A stretch of DNA of 64,000 nt. Origin: Montifringilla adamsi (lineage: Eukaryota; Chordata; Aves; Passeriformes; Passeridae). Below are positions 34,713 through 48,685 of the stretch, one piece after another; the first letter of the stretch is position 1, and the number at the start of each line of letters is the position of its first letter. The stretch spans positions 5,168,020-5,232,019 of the forward strand of contig JAGGNK010007559.1 in NCBI GenBank assembly GCA_017590115.1, given 5' to 3'. The notes under the pieces are model-generated. The model made no database searches, was not told the DNA's origin, and saw nothing but the letters and a program-made list of their open reading frames with translations. Position numbers and translations under genes: made by a program.

Positions 34713-37700
34713 CAACAGCAAATCTAACATTACTCCCTTTAGCACAGCACTTCTGGAAACCCATCCTGTCATCAATTAGCTCTCAGTCCTCCCATCGGTT
34801 TAATTAGCACACGCTTGGTGGAACAACAGAAAAACCTCCCTGAATGTTGAAAGAAGCCTGCAAAAAAGGCCAGGACTGTGTTATTATGCTTTGTATCCAG
34901 GCATCCCTTTTTTAATCCATCACAGGGCTTAGAAATGCCTGCATCAGTGGCACATCTCCTGTGTCCTCACAGTGTTGGAAATATTAATAATCCCAAGCAC
35001 TGTAGCATGTGGTAATGACTATATCTGAGCTTTAATGATGTGTTGTGCAGCACTGAGACATTAATAAGCCTGTCTTTCATATGAAATAAGTTGGAATCCT
35101 TTATAATGGGTAACAGGCAGACACTATAGAGAGCTGAAATAAATATATAAAAATACACAAATAAAGCTTTGAGTATTTTTCTCCCCTATTAAAAGAAAAA
35201 AATATTTTAAAAAATTTTAAAGCAAGAGCTGAATTTATAATTTCCTGATGATAAATAGGGTTGTAATACACCCTGACCACAGCATCTTTATAGATATAAT
35301 TTCCTTTTCTGTGCCATGCCAAGCCTGCACCCAGCTGTATGGTTAACCAGTCTACCAATCAACAAAAACACATGCCTAATTTTAAGCCATGTAAGTAAGA
35401 AGACATCAGTGCCTGTAAGTTTATTATGTGCTTAGAAATCATTCTGCATCTAAATTCTGCTAGCAAATAAGGCTATACAATTAAAACTACTCAAGTTCTT
35501 ACTATATACTATTGTATTTTCCTTTCCTGCTGAAAACATGTTCATAGAAAAGAGCAGCTTGGTAAAAATGTAGCCAGAAGAACATACAAATTTCTTGATT
35601 TTGCTAAGAAATCCACCACCATACTATGCAGTAAAAGGCCTACTTAAGTTAAATTATCCCTTTAATTTAAAACAACTCAGTGTGATTTTAACTCACTGTG
35701 AAAGATGTGTTCAATTTAAGGACACTCTAAATCAGTCATTAACACTTCATCCTATCAGGACTCCTTACACAGTTGAAAAAGAAAAAAACCAAGCTGAAAT
35801 ACCTCTACCATGTCTTATTCCTGTCCTGCATTTCATTTGAATTTGGTGGATCTGCTGCAGTGAGATGGTTTCTGCTACAGTGGATTTATCCAGACCTCAG
35901 AAAGCAACGGCAAGTTAATTTTGGAGATGACTGCATTCTTGGGTGTAACTTGGGAATACGTGACTAATTTCTGCACTCACTGCGAGGTGGAAGAGAACTC
36001 ACATCCCTCATTGCACTGCAGTCCCCATCCCCACGCTGAGCGTCTGACGAGGGATGCAATCTGTCCTCTCCAAATGAAGAACTGGGCCTTCCTCTTACTC
36101 ATTTCCCCATCATTCACAATTTGAGAGAGAGACAGAGACAGAGACTGAGTTTTGAAAGTAAATTGAGTAGTTTATAAGACTTTGATAAAGACAGGACCTT
36201 GCCCAAAGATGCTTTTTATTCATATAATGTTCAAGAGTCAGTTTTACCTTCTTACTCGGGATTGGTTATAGATTAAGTTGAATCAGTTTTGGATACCTTG
36301 GGAGCATATTTTTCTTAAAATCTATGGCTCCTCAATATAGTTTCATTTTTCACAGCATTTAATCTCTTTTGCTTAGCATGACTGTATTTTTTCCCCTTAA
36401 AATTGACAAGTTATATTATATTGCTTCAGTACTTGTTCTACATTTAGAGCTCAAATACATCATGCCAAACCATTGGGAAAGAGGAACAAATGTGTTCCAT
36501 CTTAATTCCTAGATTTCAGATTAAACATCTTTTTCCACACACATAATAAAATGTATGCATTTATTCATCAAATCTGGAATTTATATTGTAAAAAGGATGT
36601 CTACATTAAAAAATTGCTGTCAGTACAAAGCTCTGAAAAATTACAATCTATGATTTTTTTTCTCATCAATAATCCCATCTCTCTCACTTATTAAAAAAAA
36701 AAAAACCAGCAAAAAAGAACATTTCCTGACTTCTGAAAGGAATAATTATTTTAGTGATGTCATCAGCAGTTGGCATGGAATAGACACAAAAATTGAATTT
36801 CCTTGCTTTCTCCTAGACACTCCCATAGTAAATAATTCCTTCCTCAGCACTTGGATGCAGAAATGGAGCCAGTCTTCACTGGCTGCTCTGCTAACACCAC
36901 TTAACCACTGAGTATTTCAATACAAAAGAACCATTTGTCAGGGCTCCAACTATACAATTTGTTTTAATCTAATCAGCTTTTAATAAACTGTTGTACAAAA
37001 CTTTCTTATTTGTAGTATGGCAAGATATGTAGAAGTGATTATGTCCTCATTCTGCTTCTCTAATCAATCATAAGATGATGACTTAGGCAAATAATCTAGT
37101 TCATAAAACAGTGTGTGGTGAGTTTGTGAGGAGAACATCCATCAAAGTCAGGGATGGGTGATTTTTATAATTTGCTCCTGTTGGTGCACTTCCTCTTGCA
37201 TTAAACTTTAAAGAAGTTAAAGGCAAGATGGATTTTACTCTGCATATCTTTTGCTCCTGTAGCCAGACACCACTGATGATGCAGTCAGATGAGAAGGAGA
37301 AGAAATCCAACAGTCTACCAACAACATCCGCTGGATTTGGATCGCAAATGTCTCTTAAATGGAGACCTTGCTGCGGCCAGCCCTGCCTCCCAGTGCTCCC
37401 AGTCTCTGCTCCTGTAGCTGCTGCTGGTGGCACAGCTGGCTCAGAGCCCACCCACACCAGACCTGTTCAAGTGCTTTAAAGGAAATGCTTACTTCAGTAA
37501 AGGATAACAGGGAAAACAGTCACTGTGAGATGCAAAAACCCATTAAAGTCCATTAACCAAGCCTCTGGGCTGTGCTCATCCATAAGCTTTGATACCTGAT
37601 CCCATTCCTCGCCCTTGGGATGCTCTCAAGCATTTCAGGGTTTCCCTTTGTGGTCCCTGGGGTGGCTTCCACTGCTGCTAAAATGCAGTCTCCAGCCAAA

Positions 37701-37739
37701 GATCTTGTGGGTTGGCCTCTCGGGAAGTTCTGGCTCAAT
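34713..37739. other. Intergenic, no gene seen
   Basis: AT-rich unique DNA with A-runs near 36693 and 36122-36148 GA-rich text. The GC-richer 37280-37450 part is open on both strands (83 and 118 codons) without a family match. Confidence 0.5.
36123..36148 (+). repeat. GA/GACA simple repeat
   Basis: GAGAGAGA runs into GACAGA-type units. Short and impure. Confidence 0.85.
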
Positions 37740-38110
37740 TACAGTAAAACAGTGTCATTATTCCCCTCATATATGCATAAATATTAATTATTAAAACTCA
37801 AAGGTAAATTGAGTTGGTTTCACTGGGTTTTGCTTTGCTATTCTGCAATAATATTTATGTCCACTGCCAGCCTCAAATAATAAAAATGTCAGAGGATGTA
37901 AGACAGTGTGTGCCTGGCTTACCGAGAGTCTGAAAATATAATACTCTAAATGCAGAGCCCTTGTAAGGGCTAAATATATTTTCTAATTTTCATGATGGCT
38001 TGCTACTCTAAACATCATATTTCTGCAGTTTATATTAAATCCATCCTCTCAATCTTTTGAAACAAGACTTGCTACCATCACAGTGGCAACAGGCAATCTA
38101 CTCTTATTTT
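37740..38110. promoter_or_regulatory. Candidate conserved non-coding element
   Basis: Repeat-free AT-rich sequence with ATAAATATTAATTATTAAAAC near 37777, CTGCAATAATATTTATG near 37843, CTTACCGAGAG near 37918, and a near-palindrome AGCCCTTGTAAGGGCT at about 37956-37971. Almost no ORFs. Enhancer-like by texture only. Confidence 0.35.
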
Positions 38111-41100
38111 CCTTTGTGTCCTTCTGTGCACCTGGGCTCCAAATATTTTTCCCAATTCATATTAAAATTTTTTCCGCAACCTGAACATGGTTCATCCTCA
38201 CTTGGTAACACCAAGTAGTTTAGAAGTGGCAACAATAAAAAAGAGAACTACAGAGAGATGCTGGAGAGGCAGCTGGTGGGACACCGACTCTTCTGTAAGC
38301 TGTGTATGCTTAGAAAAATAGATAGGAAAATGGGATCTATTTGCAGTTTGAGAAAATTGGACCTGGAAGTCATTAGGACACATCAAATCTGTAGATTGCC
38401 AGTGCCACTTCTGCTGTTGCTACACAATGTTAGACTGCTGCAGGAGCTGCACAGGGCAGCACACACAGGGCATTCCCAACACAAGGAGATGACAAGGAAT
38501 ATGTTCATCAAAGAGACTTTCAAGCCCCCAACTTTCAGCAGAATAATTAACAATAACCTTCCCCTTTTGCTCTCCTCTGGTCTCACACCAGTCAAATATC
38601 AGCTCTGATATATTAGGAAGCTATTCCCCCTTCTTCCTCTACTTGCTGTGTAGTCAGTTGCAGGAGTTTAAAATTACCAGTTCAGAACATTTTACTTTGT
38701 GTTTGCATCAATCATTACCCAACAAGCACAACAAGGAAGAGCGCAGCCCTGAGATTCCAGAGCTCTCTGATGACTTAACAGAAGATTTCACATCCTTGCT
38801 GGAAAATAAAACAGAGAAAGGCATTTTCTGAGCTGAAACCAAACTGCACTCCCTGAAAGTGATGCTTGTAGTTAAATATTTGCATATGCTTATCTCTGCA
38901 AATATTAGGCTTTTAGAGTGAAAGGCAAACAAAACCCTGTTAATGTGGGTCTCATAAAGCTCTATGAGCATAGAAACATCTAAACCAGAATGCTCTAATT
39001 AATGCAAGTGATAGAGGTAGGCCAGGAAAGGACTTTGTTTTATTCCAAGCTGGTAGAATTCTATGCAAAACCATGTATTTATGGCTTGTTTTTTTCTCAG
39101 CTTGCTCAGGGCAAGCAAGATACAACCGAAAACAATTCCATATGCTCTTTACCTAACTCCAAAACTCAAAATAAGGACAAATAACTGAATATATTAAAGA
39201 CATATCACTCTTTGCAAAATTATTCAGGCATCCTTTCACCACATATCAACAAACACAAAAAAATTAATCTCTGACACAAAGTTTACAACTTGTATTACAC
39301 AACATCTTGCAGGAAAACTAAGGGGTTTTTTTGGATTTTGTTTAAAATGTCCATATCATTGGCAAAGCCACATGTTTATATTCAAGAGCTACATTATAAG
39401 TATGTGAGCATCCACAGATCCAGGCTAGCCTGTTCAAGCACATATAGGTCCAATAAATTTATACAAAGTGATCTTTGCAACTGATTTAGAACCTACTGCA
39501 AAGGAAAACTAAGCACAAAACTAAACCTCTAGAAAGAACATCAGCCACAACGGGTGAATTTTTAAATATTATTATGTAACTCCTGTCAGCAACCTTTTAT
39601 TCCACAGCAGCATTTTTACCAGCCTGCTGTACCCAAAACAAAGTGTGAGCACTCAGGTGTCGATAAATTCAAAATGAATGAGCACTTCAGGAGACATTGA
39701 CGTTGATGGAGAAACTTTGTTGAGCAAGCAGAGAGAAGAACCACGAGGTGACAGGGGGATAAATGCCACAGGCTGGCCCTGGCTAACAAGCCCCCTGCCA
39801 GGCAGCCAGGAACTCCTCACCTGGTTGTTTCCCTAGGAAGAGCAGCAACAAAAAAGCCATGAAAGCTGTAATTGATAGGGCTGAAATAACCGAGCTCGTT
39901 TCAGTAGAGATCTCAACAGGGTTTGCTGGGTCATTAAATTCTCCTTTATGACTTTTCTCCTCTTTCTGCTACGTTTGAGTTCTGAGTGAGTTTTGTTCCT
40001 CACAGGCCAGGGGCTGAGGTAATTTGGATTGCTCAGGGATGGGAGGGGAAAGAGCTGTGTCAGCCAAGGGCTGCGTGGGCAGAGGGAGGGAAAGATGGTT
40101 CAGGGCTGGCCAGGGAAGCACATCTGAAAATACACGCATATCTGTCTGTCAAAAAAATCCACGTCACTGCCATGGAAAGAGCTGTCTCTCATTCAAACTG
40201 AATGGAAAGAGTCTATGTTTGCCATTCTAACTTAAGGACTAAAATTTCTTTTCCCTTTCCTTGAATGATTTTTTTATTGAACCCAAAGCCTCTGCTTATT
40301 CCAAACTACAACATTGAAATACCAAGAGTATAATGCATGTTTTCCCTCAGCTGATGACTGCTTTTCAACAGGAGAAGGTGCTACTCCTGCACATAAATCC
40401 CTTGCAGAGAACTATGGGATCCCCCTCAATGAACAGTTACATTGAACAGCTTTGCAAAATTAGGACCTGTGGAAATACAATGCAAAACAGTGTCGTGGGA
40501 AGATTTAAACTGCTTAGAAAAGGTTCACAGCCTTCTGCAACTGCTGATTGTGGAGAGGGGGCAAGGATGCAGGTGCTAAGATACCACAAGCCAACAAAAG
40601 CTTACTGATCTTGACCTTGGATTACAGTTTGACATAACAATTTCCCTGTGTTTGTATTTCTCTGTTCTTGTATGAAAGAAAAATAGATTGAAACCACATG
40701 AAGTCTGACAGGGAAAGTGTTAATGCTTCTTTCTCAGTCTCTGTGGTAGAACACAGAGGTGGATCTCTCAAGATTTGCACGTTTTGTATCATCTCAAGGT
40801 TAGTAAACAGGCTTCAGCAACAGCTCCACAATGACTTTAATCCAGGTAGACAGAGGATTTAATTGCACAAGTTGCTTTTTTTATTGTGAGATAAATAGTC
40901 CTTCAATACCACAGAAAGCCTGGGGGAAATGGCAAGCAGTGGAACTGGCTACCCAGGACAGAGGCTGGGGAGAACCACATCTGGTCCTGGGGCTCACCTG
41001 CATTTCATGCCTTAGTTTCCATATGCTCATTTGTTCAAGGAAAAAAACCCAACCAAACAAAAACCCAGGCAGAATTCAGGTCTTGTTGAGAAGGACCAGG

Positions 41101-44100
41101 AGGGAGTTTTCACTGGAGCTGTAGTACCAAGTAAGCCAACCCTGGCAGATGTGACTGCACTAAACCCCTCCATGCAGCTGATTCTTTGAACTTGCCACTC
41201 TTTGAACTGCAAATCCTGCTGCAGGGTCCTGTGTAACCCACATGTCCTCTGTCATTCTTTGGGTTTATACAGGAGTACTTTGGCTGCCATCCTGAGCCTG
41301 GATTATTGAATATATTTTCATTTACTGTCATATATAATCAGTCAGCGTGTATGTAACACATCCATAAAAGGCTGCAACTTCTAGACAAAAAAACACAAAC
41401 AAGCAACTTGCTAATGGGATCATAAGTTTTCTGCAATTACAAAATGAAAATGAGGGAACATGGGAAATACTGAGCTGTCACTTAAAATTCTCTGTGTAAT
41501 TGTCTTCTGGTAAGATAAGGATCTATAGCTCAGGGTCAGGACAAGCCACTGCAAGTTTTACATCCTTCTAGAAGAGGAGGTGGAAAGTGAAGTGATTATC
41601 CCTCAGGCTATTCTGTGGCTAGGATTCTGCACAGGATGAGATCTGCCAGTGACAGGGAACAGGCAGCCAGAGGATCACCTGCTCAGGTGTCCCTTCCCAC
41701 TATCAGGTTCTGGGGTGGAGACTGTCAGGCTGAAGAGCCCCAGCCCTGAGTGCCTGGAGTCTGCTCAGGGAGCCTGTGGCACAAGCAAGTCTCACAAGTC
41801 TTCTACAAACATTAAACCTTTTGATGTTTTGGAAAAGCAGGATCAAGTTTGCCAAGGGAGGAAAGGGTCAGAGAGACATGGTGGGGAGCAAACAGAGAAA
41901 ACACCTTAAATTATGCCCAGTCATGGTTTCTGTATTGTGGCAGATGGATGAAGAGCTCTCCACCTGTATTTTCTACTGGGCCATTTCTATTTTTCATTTG
42001 TTTTATTAGGCTTTTTCTCTTGCTGGGCTATGGGATAATGCTGCACCTCCTGGGTGGCCTAGGTCTGCATACAAAATACCACATTACCTGGAGCAAAAAA
42101 TACATGCACCTTATTTATTTTTACAGCAGTGGGCCATCTTTACACTGCTCCATGCAGGACAGACAGGTAGCTCCAGGCTAGGAGGCTGTTCCTGTGTTTT
42201 AAACAAAACAATGGGAAAGCTCAGTGTGTGCAATGGAGTGAGGAGCAGCCTTGTTTTCATCCCTCAAACTCTCCCCACAGAAAGAGTATTTTAAGCCAGA
42301 CCCAGGCAGTTAAAAGGAACTGTCACCAGCAGGATTAAGGATTTTCCCAGGTCAGAGACCTGCCCTGCTTAACAGAAAAAAGCACTTTTCTACTGTCAGA
42401 AATCAAGCTTTAAGAATCTGAGGCATCGTCTGCAGCATTTATGGCTCTGTACTAAACAAAGCTGCTAGAGGAGCCCAGCATCCTTTACAACAACGTGGGA
42501 GGTCTGTCAGGTTTTGTTAAGGGCAAGAAAAGCAATATTCGTGCTTACACAGATTCTGTCCCCAGATTCAGAGCTGAGGGGATGCAGCTCGTGGGCTCTC
42601 TGATTCTTGTTCCTTTTGTTCTTTCTCACTGGTATCTGACCCACTTTCTCATTATGGACATTTCTTCCTTCCCTGTTCTATAAAACTCCAGTGAAAACAG
42701 GGGAGCCTGCTGCCTAGACACTGGTAATCATCCAAGCTGGTGCACTTCCCTTGCACTCTGTGGAGTTATTCATGCCCTTGGCATACTGAATGCAATTTAT
42801 TTCATGCAGCTTAAGTGTTTCTGGATGACAAAAGCACACTCTAAGCAGTCTTGTTTTCCTATCTGATTCTGTCCCTGCAGAAACAGCACACATTAGGCAG
42901 TCTGGGGGCTCAGGGCTCCTTGCTCAAGTGCTGTCTCTGCTCCTGCTCACATTATGCCCTGTCCCAGCTTTTCCAAGCCCTGTTTCCCATGGCTGTAGGA
43001 TGATCCAGCTCTGCCACTCTCCTTTTCACCCTTCCCTTTTGTGTTACACAGGGACGTGTCTGCAGGGCACAGAGAAATCCCAGCCTGCTCTTGCAGTTAA
43101 CTCAGTGCCAGAGACAGGCTGGGCTGATAAATGGAACCAGAGCCAGCAAGGAGCACTCCCACCCCAGGGGGACCTCAGCATCTCTACACTGCTAATTCTT
43201 TTAAACCAACACTTCAGGAAGTTAGTGTAGGGAAGAACTTGGCCACACCTGTGTAATTCCAGACTAGCTGATAAGTCCTGTTACATGCTGCCATGAAATA
43301 TTTACCTGGATTTGGAGACTCCAGTGGCACAACCTGGACAGGCTTGCTGGCTCCAATCAGGCTGAAATGCTGCTAAGAGAGGTGCAGGAGTTCTGCACTG
43401 CACAGGCATGGACCCACTGGAAGCTACAGAAAGCACATCCCATCTTTCCCAATATCCAGTCAGACTTATAGGAAAGGAAAGATTTAATAACCTAATTTCA
43501 TTATTATGTTTGTGAAACCTATTGGAGAAACACGTCACTGAAGTCAGAGGTGGATGAAAACAGCACTTGGTCTGCTGTTTATGCATTGCTGGATTCTGGA
43601 CAAATTTATGTTAATAGCTTGGACACATTTTGGAATGCTATTCTTATTTTAGGTCAGTTTAATTTATCAAGAAACAAAGGAATTGTTTTCAGGTTTACCA
43701 TGGTATTTAGCACTGTCAGTTTAAGTTATGGTTGTGCTGCTTGTAACAGAAAATAATTATTCCAATCATGCTCTAAAATAAGTAAAAGGCTCCTTTCTAT
43801 TGTGATATCAAATGTTTTGCTGGCATAGGAACAAGAATCTGGGATGAAGATGTGAATTTGTATTCACATTTTCAAGAGGCAATATATTCACAGCCCAGAG
43901 AAATACTCCTGGCTGTTTTCAATTCCCATTATTCCAAATTAGAGTGACATAACCCAGCTTGCAAAAAAGCACCCGTTGTATTGTCTGACCAGTGGGGTGA
44001 AATATGCAGTGACGACTGGATTTATACCCAGTGAAAACAAAACCCACCAAAATTTCTTTCAAGGCTACCAGCTGTTGGCAGTGTCACTCAGGAATTTGCA

Positions 44101-44245
44101 AACAACATGCAGATCTCCAGAAGAACACTGATAGCCCAGGGAGCACAAGCAGTTAAGGAAGGAGAAAGTATGATCTATCAGCTCTTTTCAGTCTTTATGC
44201 CTTATCAGTTTTTATAGTTTACATCACATTATTTGTGATTTCTCT

Positions 44246-44247
<2 letters not shown>
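38111..44247. other. Intergenic, no gene seen
   Basis: Six kb of unique DNA with chance frames up to 116 codons (38258-38608). 38850-39005 is AT-rich with AAATATTTGCATATGC and CTCTAATTAATGC and may be a further small conserved element. A C/A-rich tract (41041-41067) is the complement type of the T/G tracts at 48.7 and 63.9 kb. Confidence 0.5.

Positions 44248-44281
<34 letters not shown>
44248..44281 (+). repeat. Homopolymer T34
   Basis: Thirty-four uninterrupted T. On the minus strand this would be a poly(A) tail, but no AATAAA lies just inside it and no target-site duplication was found. It is therefore listed only as a homopolymer, whose length may vary or be misread. Confidence 0.95.
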
Positions 44282-45315
44282 CTTTTTCTCCTTTTTGTCC
44301 TCTCCTTTTCATTTGGTCTGAACAGGGCAAGGATCTTGTAATAGCAATGCCTTCAACAGCTCCTGACAATTCACTCAGCCCATTCCCCTGACTCTCAAGT
44401 CAGAAGAGTTTATTCTTCCTCTGCTCAGAGACAGAAGGATTCCCTTTAAAACTCAGACTTCTTTAAAGAAATGAAGAGAGAGAGTCAGAAAGTACTTGGC
44501 TGCTTCAAACTGCAAAGCACTCAGGAAAACTCTGTCTTGGTCAATCGATTCATCTTAAACAAGGTAACTTTAAAGGAAGGATGGTGAAGGAGAAGGTCTG
44601 AATTTAAGACTCAGATTTTTCCAGCAAAACAGTCTATATTTGACTCATTGTATTGAGAGCTCTTTGCTTGAGGCAACACCAGTATTTCTGTACTTCTGAA
44701 ATAATTTTATATACATGTCTTCTCATTAATTAGTTTTGCCTTAAAGCTCCACTTAAAAATATGGGGCTAAAGAGGAGCAAAACTAACCACAGTGTATAAC
44801 TTATTATAATTTCTACTTTTTTTTTTTTTTAAATGGGTCTGTAAAATTCTGACTGAAGAAAGAACGCTTCTTAAAAAATGGAATTAAGCTTCAAGCCATT
44901 TTAAAAATCAAAAGTTCTGTGGTCAAAAAAGAAAAAAAATGCTCTAGTTTCAATTTTAAAACTCTTTCCTCACCGCAAATCCATTCTCTGTAAGTCAACT
45001 GAGCAATAAAGCCAAAGCAATATTTAGTTACTGGGGAAATATGAGACTCTGCTCATAATGTTCCTCTCTGTCATTTTTTGGATAGCAAAAAGATTTCACA
45101 CTTTTTTTTTCACCTTTTCCTTTAACTGAAGAATGAGTGTCACACTCTCTTTCCAGTTCATATTGTACTGATTTATTTTATTTTCCCTGTGCAACAGCAG
45201 AAACAGATGATCACATTCCAGAATCTCAGAGAAGCCCCATTTCTCTTTTGGATTCTCTGTATTTATATTCTACCCACAGCAGGAACCACACCAGAGTACA
45301 CTGATACTCTGTGTC
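44282..45315. other. Intergenic, no gene seen
   Basis: AT-rich unique DNA with a second T-run (44817-44830). No gene or repeat family is recognised. Confidence 0.5.
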
Positions 45316-45695
45316 CTACCTGCAGCTGGGATGGAATTTATTTTCTTCTCTGGCTGAGTTTTAGGTTTAGAATGAGAATAATGTTGATAGCACACTGATG
45401 TTGTAGTTTTGAAGCATCCCCTTCTCTGAGTCAAGGAGTTTTCAGTATCTCAGGCTCTGCTGGGGAGCAGGTGCTCAGGAATCCACAAGGGAGCACGGCC
45501 AGGACAACTGACCCAAACTGGCCACAGGGCTATTCCACCCCTGGAGCATCCTGTCCAGTACAGGAGCTGGGACAGCTGGCACTGGTCACTGCTGGGGATG
45601 GGCTGAGTGATTGTGTGGGGCATCATTTGTCCTTTCTGGGTTGTATTCCTCTCTCTCTCTTTTCCCTATTATTATTACTATTATATTATAAGGAG
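45316..45695 (+). mobile_element. Old, diverged bird ERV LTR, sense
   Basis: The words follow in order those of a widespread bird LTR I remember. TTTATTTTCTTC near 45338 comes first, then TGTTGATAGCACA near 45381 and CACGGCCAGGACAACTGACCC near 45494-45514. ACTGGCCACAGGGCTATTCCA near 45517-45537 and CTCTCTCTCTTTTCCC near 45651 follow, and then the ATT-rich tail (45669-45692). Many differences and loss of the final segment mark an ancient copy. The 109-codon frame across it (45471-45800) is chance. Confidence 0.7.
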
Positions 45696-47699
45696 GAGCA
45701 GAATTTTTATAGTAATTTTTTGGGAAATCTATCCTTAAATTTCTCCTCGCATGCAAAGACCATTTTGAGGGGGTTTTTGCACCAGATTTCACTCAAATGA
45801 TGTAAACTAAAATTTGTACTTTGCAGCTACACCACAGTAAAGTCAAAGTCCCCAGCTACTGGATTGAGATCTCCTGGTGGCAGGAGCAGTACACATAAGC
45901 CATACAGAAATTATCCTTACCATATAGATTTTACACACTTTGCACAAGAGGAGAAGGGAGAAGGAAATCAAAACCACAAGCAAGGTAAGATTCAACACCC
46001 TGATAGTTGCAAGATAAGATCAGCATCTCTGAAGAGAGCATACAAACTTGTAATAAGCTGCAGTGACGCTGTTTACATGAACAATGCCATTCTTAAACAG
46101 TTCTCTGAAGCATTTCTGTGATTAGAGATTACTGAGGTTTCCTAATATACTTGACTTTATCTCCCTGGATAAGAGACTGCAGCAGAGCCTGAGGCTGCTG
46201 TTTCACTGCAGCAGAATAAAAACCCAACATAATCAGGCTGAAAAGGGATAAAAAATTACATGCCTATTATTTTTGTCTTGGTTTCTTAATAAAAATACTA
46301 TGTCATGTCAACTTTAAACACTGCTGCTGCCATCACAACAGTCGTGGGATCAGCAGTGAGACTAGAAACCAGGGTTCTGGTCCTTTGTGAATACAAAACC
46401 CTAGCAGCCAAGGAGGAGGTGGCTTTGACTGTGGAGGCTTATGTGGCACAAAATGAAAGAAGTATCTGATTTAGAGGCTGCAGAACATGGACTGCACTGG
46501 AAGAACAACCACAAGCCATTTGTAAAGCACAGGGCTGGCAGACAAACTTGCATTGCCTGGAGACACCCTCTGTGTCTCATTTCACTGGGTAAAATCAAAA
46601 CAAGGTGGGAGCCTGACAAAGTGGATCAATAATTACTATTGATAATGACACTATCAATAGCTAGAGTCCCATCAGAGGAAAGGTTTGACCAGCACGAGTT
46701 GTGTTTCCTCCTATCAGCAGAGGGAAGGAGGTGAAGATGTCGATGCTATACCCAAAGACCATCATTATCTTGGAATATCTGCCAGGGTCAATTCAGTTAA
46801 GATGCTTTGCTTCAGTTTATCTGTGCAAAAATTGACATTACCACACTGAAAGCACAGGGGTAGATCCACTACTGTGAGGGAAAAAGCCATAATCACTGTG
46901 ACTGAACACATCCTGGTTTATTTTGGTACATGAGCAGACTCAGAGCTGGAAAGAACCATAGTACTGAGGAAAAGATTTCAAAACGTTCTGCTGCCTGGGT
47001 AAACTCTGCTGCATCACAGAGACAGAAATCACAGCTGATCCTCCAGACAAGATCAGAGACTGTTCACCATCTCACAACAAAAGTAAATTAGGGCTTGGAG
47101 GGGAGCATGTTGAATTCATTTAAACTGGGGAAGTACATCAGAAGCTGAAATGGAAGTAAATGGATGGAACCTGGCTCTTAGAAAATAATCTGCATATATT
47201 TAATGGCTAAGCATGCCTTAGATTCTGAGTTGTATGCCCCACTCAGAAGGACATTTCTAGGAGAAGACACTGTTACCTCACAGGAGAAGGGAAATTGGAA
47301 AAAAATAAGTACTCATCAGTGCTCCTGCAAACATCTGAGTTACCTTCTTCCTGGCCACCCATCTATTCTTCTTTCCCTAGTTATATTGAGTAGGATCAGA
47401 AGAAAAGGCAGCCTGGATGTGAGTCAGAAATAAAACCATCTCATTAATGATGTTTGGCTTTGGAGACTGAGATGAAAGATGCTATACAAGAAGTTATTAT
47501 TGCTCTTATTTTTCTCTCTCTTCCCCTTTGCTGTTGCCCTATGAAAAGCTGACAGCTGAAATACTGACTCTTAATAAGAAAGAGCATATTCAGCTCTTTG
47601 GGAGTGCAGAAAAAACTGAGGAACAGAAAATATAGAGAGTGGTTAGAGATAGCATAAACCACACAGCATATGATGCAGTGTAAACATCAGAGCCCCAAT
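45696..47699. other. Intergenic, no gene seen
   Basis: Mixed composition. A 9-bp stem hairpin (CTATTGATA/TATCAATAG, 46636-46660) is within chance expectation. No gene is recognised. Confidence 0.5.
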
Positions 47700-47860
47700 G
47701 CACAGAATTATCATTTCCTTCACTTAAGTGTTAATCAATTCATATTACTGTGAAATCAGCATTTTGGAAAATCTTAGGTTAATGTATTTTTGCAGTGAGC
47801 CTACATTAATTTAGGAATTGCATTAAGCTCTATGGCACTGCAGAAGACCATCGTGTCTTT
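47700..47860. promoter_or_regulatory. Candidate conserved non-coding element, short
   Basis: Repeat-free sequence with AAGTGTTAATCAATTC near 47727, GGTTAATGTATTTTTGC near 47778 and CTACATTAATTTAGG near 47801. Weak, based on texture. Confidence 0.28.
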
Positions 47861-48239
47861 GGAACAAGGAAATTGATACCAGATTATGTTCTTGATGCTA
47901 CCCAGGATTTCCAGTAAGGAAGGAAAACAAGGATTTGCTCATTATATGCACAAAATCATGAAGATCAATATATAAAAGCATTAATGAAATTTTGTATGCG
48001 AAAATATTAGGGTGTTACATAAAAATCTGCATACCTTGAAATATGGAAGGATTCTGGAAATGACCTTAAAAATGTTGAGACAAAAGGATCTGACCAAGCA
48101 AGATGATTATCCCACATGCTTATCAGAAAATAATAAATACTCTGTACACTTCTCAGTGATTATCTTTGAAATCCAAGACTTGATGAGAGTCAGGAGAGAA
48201 GCATCAGTACAACACAGAATAGTTACCACCCCCACAATG

Positions 48240-48400
48240 ATGGGTTGTTTTGGTTTGTGGGGTTTTCCCTTGTGGATCTCCTATATAAGGAAGAGACCAA
48301 CTTACCTATTTCTTTTCCAGACAGCACAACATTCCAGGGCAGCTCCAAATGAATTCATCATTCAAAAGAAATATTGCAATAAACCAAGAATAAAATTTCC
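48240..48400 (+). promoter_or_regulatory. TATA box with two poly(A) signals 100 bp on; possible degraded LTR
   Basis: CTATATAAGG (48281-48290) is followed by a splice-acceptor-like pyrimidine tract and AG near 48305-48320. Two AATAAA hexamers follow at 48378-48383 and 48389-48394. TATA-to-poly(A) spacing of about 100 bp is the layout of a retroviral U3-R boundary. I do not recognise a family, ends are not visible, and a chance arrangement in AT-rich DNA is quite possible. A 130-codon frame (48012-48404) covers it but resembles nothing. Confidence 0.3.
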
Positions 48401-48685
48401 TTAATAGTATTTCCTCAGCAAGGTCTGCAGTGTTTTGGATATACACTGAAACCATATGGCATCCTCAGCTAATTTAAGATTTAAATCACATACATAGCTG
48501 AATGACAAAACCTGTTGCACACAAATGGGGATATTTAGATAACTTTTGATTTCATCATTTATGCATATTTATGCATGTTTTCACAAGCCTACAGCAGAGT
48601 TTATTATAACTGCTTATCTTCCAGTTTAGGCTCACTTCAAGTTTAATTTTAAAATTCCTGTAAGTTTCTAACTACACATTATCAA

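Noticed and set aside
37101..37479. Frames of 118 (minus) and 83 (plus) codons over the same GC-richer patch
   Set aside because: Open on both strands because GC-rich text lacks stop codons; no family match.
44248..44281. T34 as the poly(A) tail of a minus-strand retrocopy
   Set aside because: No poly(A) signal complement just inside and no flanking duplication found.
46636..46660. 9-bp perfect hairpin CTATTGATA/TATCAATAG
   Set aside because: Chance-level in AT-rich DNA.
48012..48404. 130-codon open frame
   Set aside because: No recognisable motif or homologous family, no splice context, and AT-rich surroundings.
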